From: Helicobacteraceae bacterium
Lineage (GTDB): Bacteria > Campylobacterota > Campylobacteria > Campylobacterales > Sulfurimonadaceae
NCBI GenBank assembly: GCA_027068615.1
Contig: JAMOQV010000135.1
Coordinates: 1-5,975 of the forward strand
Length of the DNA: 5,975 bases
Direction of reading: 5' to 3'
The position numbers and the translations under genes are program-made. The notes beneath the pieces are model-generated. The model searched no databases, was not told where the DNA came from, and saw only the letters and a list, made by a program, of their open reading frames with translations. Below are positions 1 through 5,688 of the stretch, piece after piece; within the stretch, counting starts at the first letter, position 1; every line of letters begins with the position of its first letter.

Positions 1-622
1 GACAATTCTCAACCCATCTCTCTTTTGTATGAAGTGGTAACATAGCTGGATATAACTCAGTTACTTTATGTCCAACTTCTTCTGATAGTTTATATCCATC
101 TCCCTCAGCTCCTAAAGTGGAAAATCCAAGACCACCAGTTGCTAAGATTACATTTTTAGTTTTGTATCTATTGTCTTGTGTTTTTACACCTACTATAGTA
201 TTATCCTCTTTTAGTAGTTGTATAACTTTTTGAGAACATTTTAACTCTATATTTAACTCTTGCATCTTTTTTTCCAATGCAGATACGATAGTTTTTGAAT
301 TATGAGATGTTGGAAATACTCTAAATCCATCAGGTGCATGAGTATCTACACCTATACTTTTTAAAAACTCTATAAGTTGGTTATTATCAAAAGAGTTTAA
401 TGCATCTTGCATAAATCTGCCATTTTTACCAAAACGGCTCATAAACTCTTCATTTGAAAGGGTATTTGTAATATTGCATTTACCACCACCTGTTGCTTTA
501 AGTTTAGAAGCTATTGTTGGTAGTTTTTCAAGTAGCAACACTTTTTTAGCGTTTTGTCCAGCAGTTATAGCACTCATAATACCACCAGCACCAGAACCAA
601 TTACTATTAAGTCATAAATCAT
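1..622 (-). CDS. BaiN/RdsA (HI0933/YhiN) family NAD(P)/FAD-dependent oxidoreductase, N-terminal part
   Basis: The reading frame starts at ATG 622-620 and runs off the left edge, giving 207 codons of a family that is usually about 400 residues, so roughly half is visible. The N-terminus holds a Rossmann dinucleotide fold, IGSGAGG at residues 8-14, with Glu32 at the end of the second strand positioned for the FAD ribose. The family signature TGGGKCNITN lies at 44-53. A second FAD-contacting motif, ATGGLG, starts near 161 and is followed by GDGYKLSEEVGH. Known members are cytosolic flavoproteins; YhiN/RdsA has been described as a 23S rRNA dihydrouridine synthase, and BaiN as a bile-acid reductase. 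The RNA role is more likely in a Campylobacterota-like cell, but that is inference. It is transcribed away from the DTW gene with a 25-base gap and no Shine-Dalgarno site. Family call is firm; substrate is not. Confidence 0.93.
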   Translation of the reverse strand, partial: MIYDLIVIGSGAGGIMSAITAGQNAKKVLLLEKLPTIASKLKATGGGKCNITNTLSNEEFMSRFGKNGRFMQDALNSFDNNQLIEFLKSIGVDTHAPDGFRVFPTSHNSKTIVSALEKKMQELNIELKCSQKVIQLLKEDNTIVGVKTQDNRYKTKNVILATGGLGFSTLGAEGDGYKLSEEVGHKVTELYPAMLPLHTKERWVENC

Positions 623-628
623 TTTAGG

Positions 629-634
629 ATTATA
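629..634 (-). promoter_or_regulatory. -10 box for the BaiN/RdsA-like gene, probably leaderless
   Basis: Reading the minus strand, a perfect TATAAT is followed by only CCTAAA (6 bases) and then the ATG at 622. Bacterial transcription usually begins about 6-8 bases after the -10 box, so the start site would fall on or next to the A of the start codon, leaving no 5' leader. No Shine-Dalgarno sequence is available, in agreement. No TGn extension or clear -35 is seen. The box forms half of a 13-base palindrome (629-641) with the opposing promoter. Confidence 0.6.
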
Positions 635-635
635 G

Positions 636-641
636 TATAAT
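636..641 (+). promoter_or_regulatory. -10 box for the DTW-FIST-kinase gene run, probably leaderless
   Basis: A perfect TATAAT is followed by AATTTT (6 bases) and the ATG at 648, so the predicted transcription start coincides with the start codon. No Shine-Dalgarno sequence precedes the gene. The spacing mirrors exactly that of the opposing promoter at 629-634. The region where a -35 box would sit lies inside the first codons of the divergent gene and has no clear TTGACA-like match, as is usual in Campylobacterota sigma-70 promoters. Confidence 0.6.
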
Positions 642-647
642 AATTTT

Positions 648-1316
648 ATGAAAACATTATATGGCGATAGAAAAAAATGTTATAAGTGTTATAGACCTAT
701 GAGTTCTTGTATGTGTGGATATATAAAACCATTTGATACAGATACAAAGTTTATAATCCTTATGCATCCAAAAGAGTTCAAAAAAGTAAAAAACAACACA
801 GGGCATTTTACACACCAAAGTTTGAAAAATTCAGAGCTTTTTATAGGGGTTGATTTTTCAGATAACAAAAGAATAAATGAGATAATAAAAACACACCAAA
901 GTTATATACTTTTTCCTAGTGAAGATGCTATCAACTTAAGCAACACAACAAAAGAGAAGATAAAAATCTCAGATGAAAAAAGTATAGCTGTATTTATCAT
1001 AGATTCTACTTGGGCTTGTACTAAAAAGATGTTTACACAAAGTAAAAACTTACAAAAGTTAAAACATATAAGTTTTGAAACAAAAAGAGTTTCTCAATAC
1101 CAAATAAAACAACAACCACAAGATAATTATCTCTCAACCATAGAATCAACATTGGTTGTTTTAGAAGAGTTAAATTATCTAAATATAGAAGAGATAAAAC
1201 AGGAAAATTTAGATAGTTTTCTAAATCCATTTATAAATATGATAAAATACCAACAAAGGTTAATACAAAACCCTTTAAGTAATGCTGTTAGATTTAAACC
1301 AAAAAATAAAAGTTAG
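648..1316 (+). CDS. DTW domain-containing protein, predicted tRNA-uridine aminocarboxypropyltransferase (TapT/YfiP type)
   Basis: This 222-residue soluble protein matches the DTW family in length and motif order. An N-terminal zinc-binding pattern CxxCx6CxC is formed by Cys11, Cys14, Cys21 and Cys23. It is followed by the HPKE segment (40-43) and NTGHFT (50-55), the family's HPxE...NTGR-like block. The name-giving DxTW motif is Asp119-Ser120-Thr121-Trp122, preceded by a hydrophobic strand. STIES (163-167) matches the conserved ST.EA segment, and the C-terminal FLNPFINMIKYQ also fits. Studied members (E. coli TapT, human DTWD1/2) transfer the 3-amino-3-carboxypropyl group of S-adenosylmethionine to tRNA uridine, making acp3U; the target position here is inferred only. 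It is the first gene of a run with the FIST gene 6 bases downstream. The ATG at 648 keeps the whole Cys cluster and sits 6 bases after a -10 box. Family certain, substrate position unknown. Confidence 0.9.
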   Translation: MKTLYGDRKKCYKCYRPMSSCMCGYIKPFDTDTKFIILMHPKEFKKVKNNTGHFTHQSLKNSELFIGVDFSDNKRINEIIKTHQSYILFPSEDAINLSNTTKEKIKISDEKSIAVFIIDSTWACTKKMFTQSKNLQKLKHISFETKRVSQYQIKQQPQDNYLSTIESTLVVLEELNYLNIEEIKQENLDSFLNPFINMIKYQQRLIQNPLSNAVRFKPKNKS

Positions 1317-1322
1317 TAAATT

Positions 1323-2453
1323 ATGAAGTTAGAAACATATCTTTTTAGTGATGGTAGTTGGGATAGAGAGTTAGATTTTAGTCTGGATTCTAAATCAACA
1401 TTGGTATTTGTATTTGGAAGTATCCATATAGATGATATACAAACTGGTTTGGATGATATTTTTAACTCGTTTAAAAAGGCTACAATAGTTGGCTGTTCAA
1501 CCGCGGGTGAGATATATAATACAGAAGTATTTGATAATTCAATTAGCATATCTGTTATAAAACTTGAAAAAAGTAGATTTAAAGTTATATCTAAAAAAGC
1601 AAAAGAAGATTATTCGTATGAATTAGGAAAAGAGATAGTTCATGAGCTAATTGAGGATGATTTAAAATCTATTTTTATTTTATCTAATGTTTTAAGTATA
1701 AATGGTTCAGAACTTACTAAGGGTATAAATGTAAATTTACCAGATAGTTGTTCTGTAAGTGGTGGTTTGGCTGGTAACGGAGTAGAATTTAACAGGACTT
1801 GGATTATTGTTGATGGTAAACTAGTTGAAGACTATATTTGTGCTGTTGGTTTATATGGTGATTCTTTACATATAGAGTACGGTTGTAAATGTGGATGGAG
1901 AAGATTTGGTATAGACAGAAAAGTAACACACTCTTGCGATAATGTTTTATACACTCTAAACAATAAACCAGCATTGGAAATTTATAAAAGATTTTTAGGT
2001 GAAAAAGCTAAGTCTTTGCCATCATCTGCACTTAATTTTCCAATTATGCTTATAGAAGAGGGGTTTTTAGAACCAAAATTTAGAGCAGTAAAAGCTGTAG
2101 ATGAGGTTAGTAATTCTATAACTTTGGCTGGAAATATACCTCAAAACTCTTTAGTCTCTTTTGCTGTTGCTAATTTTGATGATATTATAGATGGTGCTCA
2201 AATAGCAGCTGAAGAGTTATGTAATGATTTGCAAAATGATAAAGAGGCACTATGTATAGGTATAAGTTGTGTAGCTAGAAGGGTTGTTTTAAAACAACAT
2301 ATTGAGGATGAGTTGGAAGTAGTTGTAGATACCATGGGAGATAAAGTGTCTATGGTTGGTTTTTATTCGTATGGTGAATTTTCCAAATCAAAATCTGGAA
2401 ATTGTAGTTTTCATAATCAAACTATGACATTAACACTTATATATGAATCTTAA
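1323..2453 (+). CDS. FIST N- and C-domain sensory protein (NosP-like)
   Basis: A 376-residue soluble protein without signal peptide or membrane segment, typical length for stand-alone FIST proteins. The FIST N domain shows GCSTAGEI at 57-64 and SGGLAGNG at 146-153. The FIST C domain begins around GWRRFG (191-196), with VTHS (201-204) and KPALEIYKRFLG (215-226). It ends with GFYSYGEF (346-353) and CSFHNQTMTLTLI (361-373), a hallmark C-terminus. FIST proteins are predicted to bind small ligands; those next to histidine kinases (NosP in Pseudomonas, Legionella, Vibrio) bind haem and respond to nitric oxide by altering kinase activity. The kinase gene follows after 12 bases, which supports that kind of pairing. 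Ligand here is unknown; the protein has ten cysteines, including Cys188-Lys-Cys190, and His203 in the C domain. The start at 1323 lacks a good ribosome site and follows a tandem TAG-TAA stop, suggesting coupling to the DTW gene. Confidence 0.92.
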   Translation: MKLETYLFSDGSWDRELDFSLDSKSTLVFVFGSIHIDDIQTGLDDIFNSFKKATIVGCSTAGEIYNTEVFDNSISISVIKLEKSRFKVISKKAKEDYSYELGKEIVHELIEDDLKSIFILSNVLSINGSELTKGINVNLPDSCSVSGGLAGNGVEFNRTWIIVDGKLVEDYICAVGLYGDSLHIEYGCKCGWRRFGIDRKVTHSCDNVLYTLNNKPALEIYKRFLGEKAKSLPSSALNFPIMLIEEGFLEPKFRAVKAVDEVSNSITLAGNIPQNSLVSFAVANFDDIIDGAQIAAEELCNDLQNDKEALCIGISCVARRVVLKQHIEDELEVVVDTMGDKVSMVGFYSYGEFSKSKSGNCSFHNQTMTLTLIYES

Positions 2454-2458
2454 AAGGA
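2454..2458 (+). promoter_or_regulatory. Ribosome binding site of the kinase gene
   Basis: AAGGA begins directly after the FIST stop codon (TAA 2451-2453) and lies 7 bases before the ATG at 2466. It fixes the kinase start and shows that the kinase is translated independently from the same message as the FIST gene. Confidence 0.75.
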
Positions 2459-2465
2459 TTAAAAA

Positions 2466-3407
2466 ATGACAATAACAAATAAATTATTAAAAAGACAACT
2501 TAAAAAAGCTGGTATTAAGCTTGGAACTGCACCAGATAAAGAATCTTTTGAAAAGTTTTTAAGTTTGGTTGAAAATTCATATACTGAAAATAATGATACA
2601 AGACGGATGATGGAGTATTCATTGGATATATTTTCTCAAGAGATGAGAGAAGCTGTAGATGAGTTAGAAGTTGCTCATAAAGAGGTTGAGAAGAAAGATA
2701 AGCTTATGTTTCAACAATCCCGTTTTGCACAGATGGGTGAGATGATAAGTATGATAGCTCATCAATGGAGACAACCTTTAAACTTTATAGGTACTACAAC
2801 AGCTGCTATACAGTTTGATATATTTTTTAATAAACTAGATAAAGATGAACTTTTAAAACATACAGACAATATTGCAAAACAATCTCAATACTTAAGTGAT
2901 ACGATAGATGACTTTAGAAACTTTTTTAGAAATGATACAGGTGTTGAGGATATATCTTATAGTGAATTAATAGATAGTGTTTTAAATATTATAGGGGAAT
3001 CTATAGAATCAAAAGGTATAACCATTATAAAGGATTTAAAATCTAAAAATACTTTTACGACATATTCAAATGAATTGAAACATGTTATTATAAATATTAT
3101 TAAAAATGCAGAAGATATTCTTTTAGAAAATAAAGTTCAAAATCCATATATAAAGATAACAACTTATGATGAAGAGTTGCATAGTATATTGGCTATTAGT
3201 GATAATGGTGGTGGGATTTCTGAAGATGTTATGGAAAAGATTTTTGATCCATACTTTTCAACAAAAACAAAGAAAAATGGTACAGGTTTAGGACTTTATA
3301 TGAGTAAAATAATAGTTGAGGAACATTGTACTGGTTCTCTTCAAGTTGGAAATACAAAAGATGGAGCAGAGTTTAAAATTTTACTTAAATATAATGCCCA
3401 AATATAG
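2466..3407 (+). CDS. Soluble sensor histidine kinase, partner of the FIST protein
   Basis: A 313-residue cytoplasmic kinase with no membrane segments. Residues 1-60 form a charged helical module (LLKRQLKK, then PDKESFEKFL, RRMMEYSLDIFSQEM) of the kind found at the N-terminus of FIST-associated kinases and some other signalling proteins. A short coiled-coil linker follows (about 60-85). The HisKA H-box is MIAHQWRQPLN with phosphoacceptor His99. The ATPase domain has the N-box NIIKNAED (210-217), G1 box DNGGG (246-250), F-box FDPYFSTK (260-267) and G2 box GTGLGL (272-277), so it should be catalytically active. It has no PAS, GAF, receiver or Hpt domain; sensing is probably delegated to the FIST protein encoded upstream. 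No response regulator gene is in the window, so the phosphate acceptor is unknown. The gene ends in a hairpin and faces yggS tail to tail. Confidence 0.93.
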   Translation: MTITNKLLKRQLKKAGIKLGTAPDKESFEKFLSLVENSYTENNDTRRMMEYSLDIFSQEMREAVDELEVAHKEVEKKDKLMFQQSRFAQMGEMISMIAHQWRQPLNFIGTTTAAIQFDIFFNKLDKDELLKHTDNIAKQSQYLSDTIDDFRNFFRNDTGVEDISYSELIDSVLNIIGESIESKGITIIKDLKSKNTFTTYSNELKHVIINIIKNAEDILLENKVQNPYIKITTYDEELHSILAISDNGGGISEDVMEKIFDPYFSTKTKKNGTGLGLYMSKIIVEEHCTGSLQVGNTKDGAEFKILLKYNAQI

Positions 3408-3411
3408 GGCA
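3395..3411. terminator. Hairpin over the kinase stop codon, possible terminator
   Basis: TGCCC (3395-3399) and GGGCA (3407-3411) form a 5-bp, mostly G/C stem around a 7-base loop. The kinase stop TAG (3405-3407) straddles loop and stem. On the plus strand it is followed by AAATAATCAAAAAC rather than a U-tract. On the minus strand it is followed by an A/U-rich run (ATTATATTTAAG). It may therefore end the kinase message weakly, act as a 3'-end stabiliser, or back up yggS termination. Confidence 0.45.
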
Positions 3412-3413
3412 AA

Positions 3414-3441
3414 TAATCAAAAACTTAGCCTTAGCTAAGTT
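3414..3441 (-). terminator. Intrinsic terminator of yggS
   Basis: On the minus strand AACTTAG (3441-3435) and CTAAGTT (3428-3422) form a perfect 7-bp stem with a 6-base loop, followed by TTTGATTA, so the RNA 3' side reads as a short U-rich tail. The yggS stop TAA (3433-3431) lies in the loop. The stem has few G/C pairs, so strength is modest. In the other direction there is no U-tract. Confidence 0.55.
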
Positions 3442-4114
3442 GAAAGTTAAACATTATAGAACCAAGGCGAACCATATTTGAGCCACACTCTATTGCTAGT
3501 TCAAAATCTGAACTCATACCCATCGAACAGATAGTAGCATCTTCTAACTCTTTATAAATGTTATGAGTTATCTCAAAACTTTTTCTTACTAACTCTTTAT
3601 CTTCAGATTTTGCACCGATACACATTACACCTTTTAGGTTTATAGCTGGACACTCTTTTTTTATAGTGTTATAAATCTCTTTTGCATCTTCTGGTGATAC
3701 ACCGTGTTTTGTATCTTCATAAGCTGAGTTGATTTGAAGTAGGGCATCTAATGTTGTGTTTTTTGCTTCACATTTTTTTTGTATCTCTTTTGCCAACTCT
3801 AGTGAATCAAGGGAATGAAATAGAGTAGGGTTTAAGTCTAGTAGGTTGTTAATCTTGTTTTTTTGTAAGTTTCCAACAAAATGCCACTCTAAGGGTAACT
3901 CTTCTAACTCAGATGATTTTGTTTTTAAGTCTTGCACTTTGTTTTCGCCAAATGCTCTTTGACCAATGTTATATAGGTTTTTTATCTCATCACTTGTTGA
4001 GTATTTGCTAATTGCTACTATCTTTACTATGTGATGAGCATTTACTTTTAGTCTTGCACTTTCAACTCTTCTTATCACATCATCTATATATATTTTGTAC
4101 TCTGTTTCAGTCAT
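3431..4114 (-). CDS. yggS: YggS/PLPBP family pyridoxal phosphate homeostasis protein
   Basis: A 227-residue single-domain protein, the normal length for this family, which folds as an alanine-racemase-like TIM barrel. It binds PLP without known enzyme activity and controls PLP supply and amino acid metabolism in the cytosol. The PLP-linking lysine is Lys37 in VAISKYS (33-39). Other family blocks are FGENKVQ (55-61), WHFVGNLQKNK (77-87), KHG (136-138), the phosphate-binding SMGMSSD (197-203) and NMVRLGSIMF (213-222). The start ATG at 4114 has AAGG 6 bases upstream. It is divergent from thrC, whose product needs PLP, and convergent with the kinase gene. A variation is the C-terminus FNFQLS, in place of the usual FG near the end. 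Confidence 0.95.
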   Translation of the reverse strand: MTETEYKIYIDDVIRRVESARLKVNAHHIVKIVAISKYSTSDEIKNLYNIGQRAFGENKVQDLKTKSSELEELPLEWHFVGNLQKNKINNLLDLNPTLFHSLDSLELAKEIQKKCEAKNTTLDALLQINSAYEDTKHGVSPEDAKEIYNTIKKECPAINLKGVMCIGAKSEDKELVRKSFEITHNIYKELEDATICSMGMSSDFELAIECGSNMVRLGSIMFNFQLS

Positions 4115-4120
4115 TTTTAG

Positions 4121-4124
4121 CCTT
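4121..4124 (-). promoter_or_regulatory. Ribosome binding site of yggS
   Basis: Minus strand AAGG lies 6 bases (CTAAAA) before the ATG at 4114-4112, supporting this start codon. Confidence 0.6.
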
Positions 4125-4142
4125 AATTAAATTGTTATGATA

Positions 4143-4151
4143 ATTATAGCA
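4143..4151 (-). promoter_or_regulatory. Extended -10 promoter of yggS
   Basis: On the minus strand the sequence reads TGCTATAAT, a perfect -10 hexamer with the TGn extension. The predicted start near 4136 would give a 5' leader of about 20 bases containing the AAGG ribosome site. It lies back to back with the thrC promoter; only four bases (4152-4155) separate the two elements. Confidence 0.7.
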
Positions 4152-4155
4152 AATT

Positions 4156-4164
4156 TGGTATAAT
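4156..4164 (+). promoter_or_regulatory. Extended -10 promoter of thrC
   Basis: TGGTATAAT is a perfect -10 hexamer with the TGn extension. The predicted start near 4171 gives a leader of about 21 bases. The nearest -35-like hexamer, TTGTTA at 4132-4137, is 21 bases upstream of the hexamer, which is too far, so the TGn extension probably carries the promoter. No leader peptide, attenuator or riboswitch fits in the short leader. Confidence 0.72.
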
Positions 4165-4177
4165 ACTGAAAAAAATT

Positions 4178-4184
4178 AAAGAGA
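4178..4184 (+). promoter_or_regulatory. Ribosome binding site that decides the thrC start
   Basis: The purine run AAAGAGA ends 7 bases before ATG 4192, but only one base before the in-frame TTG 4186. This spacing supports ATG 4192 and shortens the longest open frame by two codons. The match to the anti-Shine-Dalgarno sequence is moderate. Confidence 0.6.
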
Positions 4185-4191
4185 ATTGATT

Positions 4192-5664
4192 ATGAACTTT
4201 ATACAAACTCGTGGATGCGATGCAAACAAACCTGAAACTGTAACTTTTTCTGAAGCTATTTTAAGCCCGATAGCTTCTTTTGGTGGGCTTTATGTGCCTG
4301 AGACTTTACCAGAGTTAGGGTTAGAGTTTTTAAACAAACATTTAAACTCATCATATAAAGAATTAGCATCAGATATGCTTAGCCGTTTTGAGATAGATAT
4401 AGACAATGAAACTATACAAAAAGCACTAGATTTATACGATAAATTTGATGATGCTAAAAACCCTGTTCCAGTTGTAAAAGTAAAAGAAAATCTATATGTG
4501 AGTGAACTTTATCATGGTCCAACTCGTGCTTTTAAAGATATGGCACTTCAACCTTTTGGTATGGTTTTATCTTCTATCGCTCAAAAAAGAGATGAAAACT
4601 ATATCATCATGGCTGCAACAAGTGGCGATACTGGTCCAGCAGCACTAGAGACTTTTAAAAACCGTGCAAATGTTCAAGTAGCTTGTCTTTACCCAGATGG
4701 TGGAACAAGTGATGTTCAAAGACTTCAAATGGTAACAGAAGATGCTAAAAACTTAAAAGTTATCGGTATAAATGGTGTGTTTGATGATGCTCAAAATGCA
4801 CTAAAAACACTACTAGCTTCAAAAGAGTTCAACGATGCCCTAAAAGAGAAAAATGTATCTCTTTCAGCTGCAAACTCTGTAAACTTTGGTCGTATTATCT
4901 TTCAAATCATCTATCATATACATTCTTACTTAGAGTTAGTTCGTCAAGATGCGATAACTATGGGTGAAAAAGTTTACTTAAATGTTCCTAGTGGAAACTT
5001 TGGTAATGCACTTGGTGGATACTATGCTTGGAAGATGGGGCTACCAGTTGAAAAAATCATCATCTCATCAAACGAGAACAATGTTTTAACAAGACTTATA
5101 AAAGAGGGTAAATACGACTTAAGAGATTCAGAAGTGGTAAGTACAACTTCACCTGCTATGGATATACTAAAATCTTCAAATGTTGAAAGAGTTTTGTTTG
5201 ACCTTTTTGGAGCAGAGAGAACTAAAGAGCTTATGAATGATTTAGAAGAGAAAAAATGTTATGAGTTAACAGGTGTTGAGTTAGTAACACTTCAAAAATG
5301 TTTTGATGCAGATTTTTGTAATGGTGATGAGGGTAAAAAGTATATAAAAGAGACTTTTGAAAAAGATGGTTACCTTATGGATCCACATACTGCAACTTGT
5401 TTCAAATCGTATGAGAGTTGCTCAAAACCAGAGATAAAGTCTATAATCTACTCAACAGCAGAGTGGACAAAGTTCTCTCCAGTTATAGCAAATGCACTGA
5501 CAGGTGAAGAAGATGCAAAAGATTTAGATGCACTTACTTCTATCTCAAATGTTGCAAAGCTTGATATTCCAGATATGATAAAAGGGTTATTTACAAAAGA
5601 GATAACTCAAAAAACTGTTATAGAAAAAGAGGAAATTTCTAAAGAGATTTTAAAGTTTATATAA
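4192..5664 (+). CDS. thrC: Threonine synthase
   Basis: This enzyme converts O-phospho-L-homoserine and water to L-threonine and phosphate, using PLP, in the last step of threonine synthesis. With the start at ATG 4192 the protein has 490 residues, fitting the long bacterial/fungal type. The N-terminal domain shows TRGCD and SFGGLYVPE (29-37). The PLP lysine is Lys115 in GPTRAFKD (109-116). Further blocks are ATSGDTGPAA (142-151), AANSVNFGR (226-234), the phosphate-binding PSGNFGNALGG (267-277), SPAMDI (320-325), DPHTA (397-401) and STAEWTKFSP (421-430). An in-frame TTG at 4186 is rejected as start because it overlaps the purine-rich ribosome site AAAGAGA (4178-4184), which is well spaced for ATG 4192. 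It has its own extended -10 promoter divergent from yggS. No thrA or thrB gene is adjacent in the window. Confidence 0.97.
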   Translation: MNFIQTRGCDANKPETVTFSEAILSPIASFGGLYVPETLPELGLEFLNKHLNSSYKELASDMLSRFEIDIDNETIQKALDLYDKFDDAKNPVPVVKVKENLYVSELYHGPTRAFKDMALQPFGMVLSSIAQKRDENYIIMAATSGDTGPAALETFKNRANVQVACLYPDGGTSDVQRLQMVTEDAKNLKVIGINGVFDDAQNALKTLLASKEFNDALKEKNVSLSAANSVNFGRIIFQIIYHIHSYLELVRQDAITMGEKVYLNVPSGNFGNALGGYYAWKMGLPVEKIIISSNENNVLTRLIKEGKYDLRDSEVVSTTSPAMDILKSSNVERVLFDLFGAERTKELMNDLEEKKCYELTGVELVTLQKCFDADFCNGDEGKKYIKETFEKDGYLMDPHTATCFKSYESCSKPEIKSIIYSTAEWTKFSPVIANALTGEEDAKDLDALTSISNVAKLDIPDMIKGLFTKEITQKTVIEKEEISKEILKFI

Positions 5665-5671
5665 AATTAAG

Positions 5672-5681
5672 AAGGGAGAGG
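5672..5681 (+). promoter_or_regulatory. Strong ribosome binding site of the solute-binding-domain gene
   Basis: AAGGGAGAGG lies 7 bases upstream of ATG 5689. It is by far the strongest Shine-Dalgarno-like run in the window and fixes the start of the truncated last gene. The 24-base gap after thrC holds no hairpin and no -10 box, so the gene is probably read through from thrC or from a promoter inside thrC. Confidence 0.75.
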
Positions 5682-5688
5682 TACATAT

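Noticed and set aside
810..903. Direct repeat ACACACCAAAGTT at 810-822 and 891-903
   Set aside because: The two copies are in the same frame, both encode THQS in the DTW protein, are only 13 bases, and no third copy was noticed; likely coincidental codon use and not an array.
1033..1230. Minus-strand open frame inside the DTW gene, 65 codons
   Set aside because: It lies entirely within a well-supported gene on the other strand, has low-complexity Leu-rich content from A/T-rich antisense, and no ribosome site or family motif.
1313..1549. Minus-strand open frame over the start of the FIST gene, 78 codons
   Set aside because: It is antisense to the conserved FIST N domain and shows no motif.
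2283..2298. Perfect 16-base palindrome GTTGTTTTAAAACAAC inside the FIST gene
   Set aside because: It encodes ordinary residues (VVLKQ) in the FIST C domain, is A/T-rich, has no second copy that I noticed and no promoter near it. Chance in AT-rich DNA is a sufficient explanation.
4132..4137. TTGTTA as -35 box for thrC
   Set aside because: The spacing to the -10 hexamer is 21 bases, beyond the usual 16-19, and the TGn extension removes the need for it.
4186..4191. TTG start two codons upstream of thrC ATG
   Set aside because: It sits one base from the purine-rich ribosome site, too close for initiation; ATG 4192 is correctly spaced and gives the expected N-terminus.
4165..4191. Threonine attenuator or riboswitch before thrC
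   Set aside because: The leader is only about 21 bases, with no room for a leader peptide, hairpin pair or aptamer.
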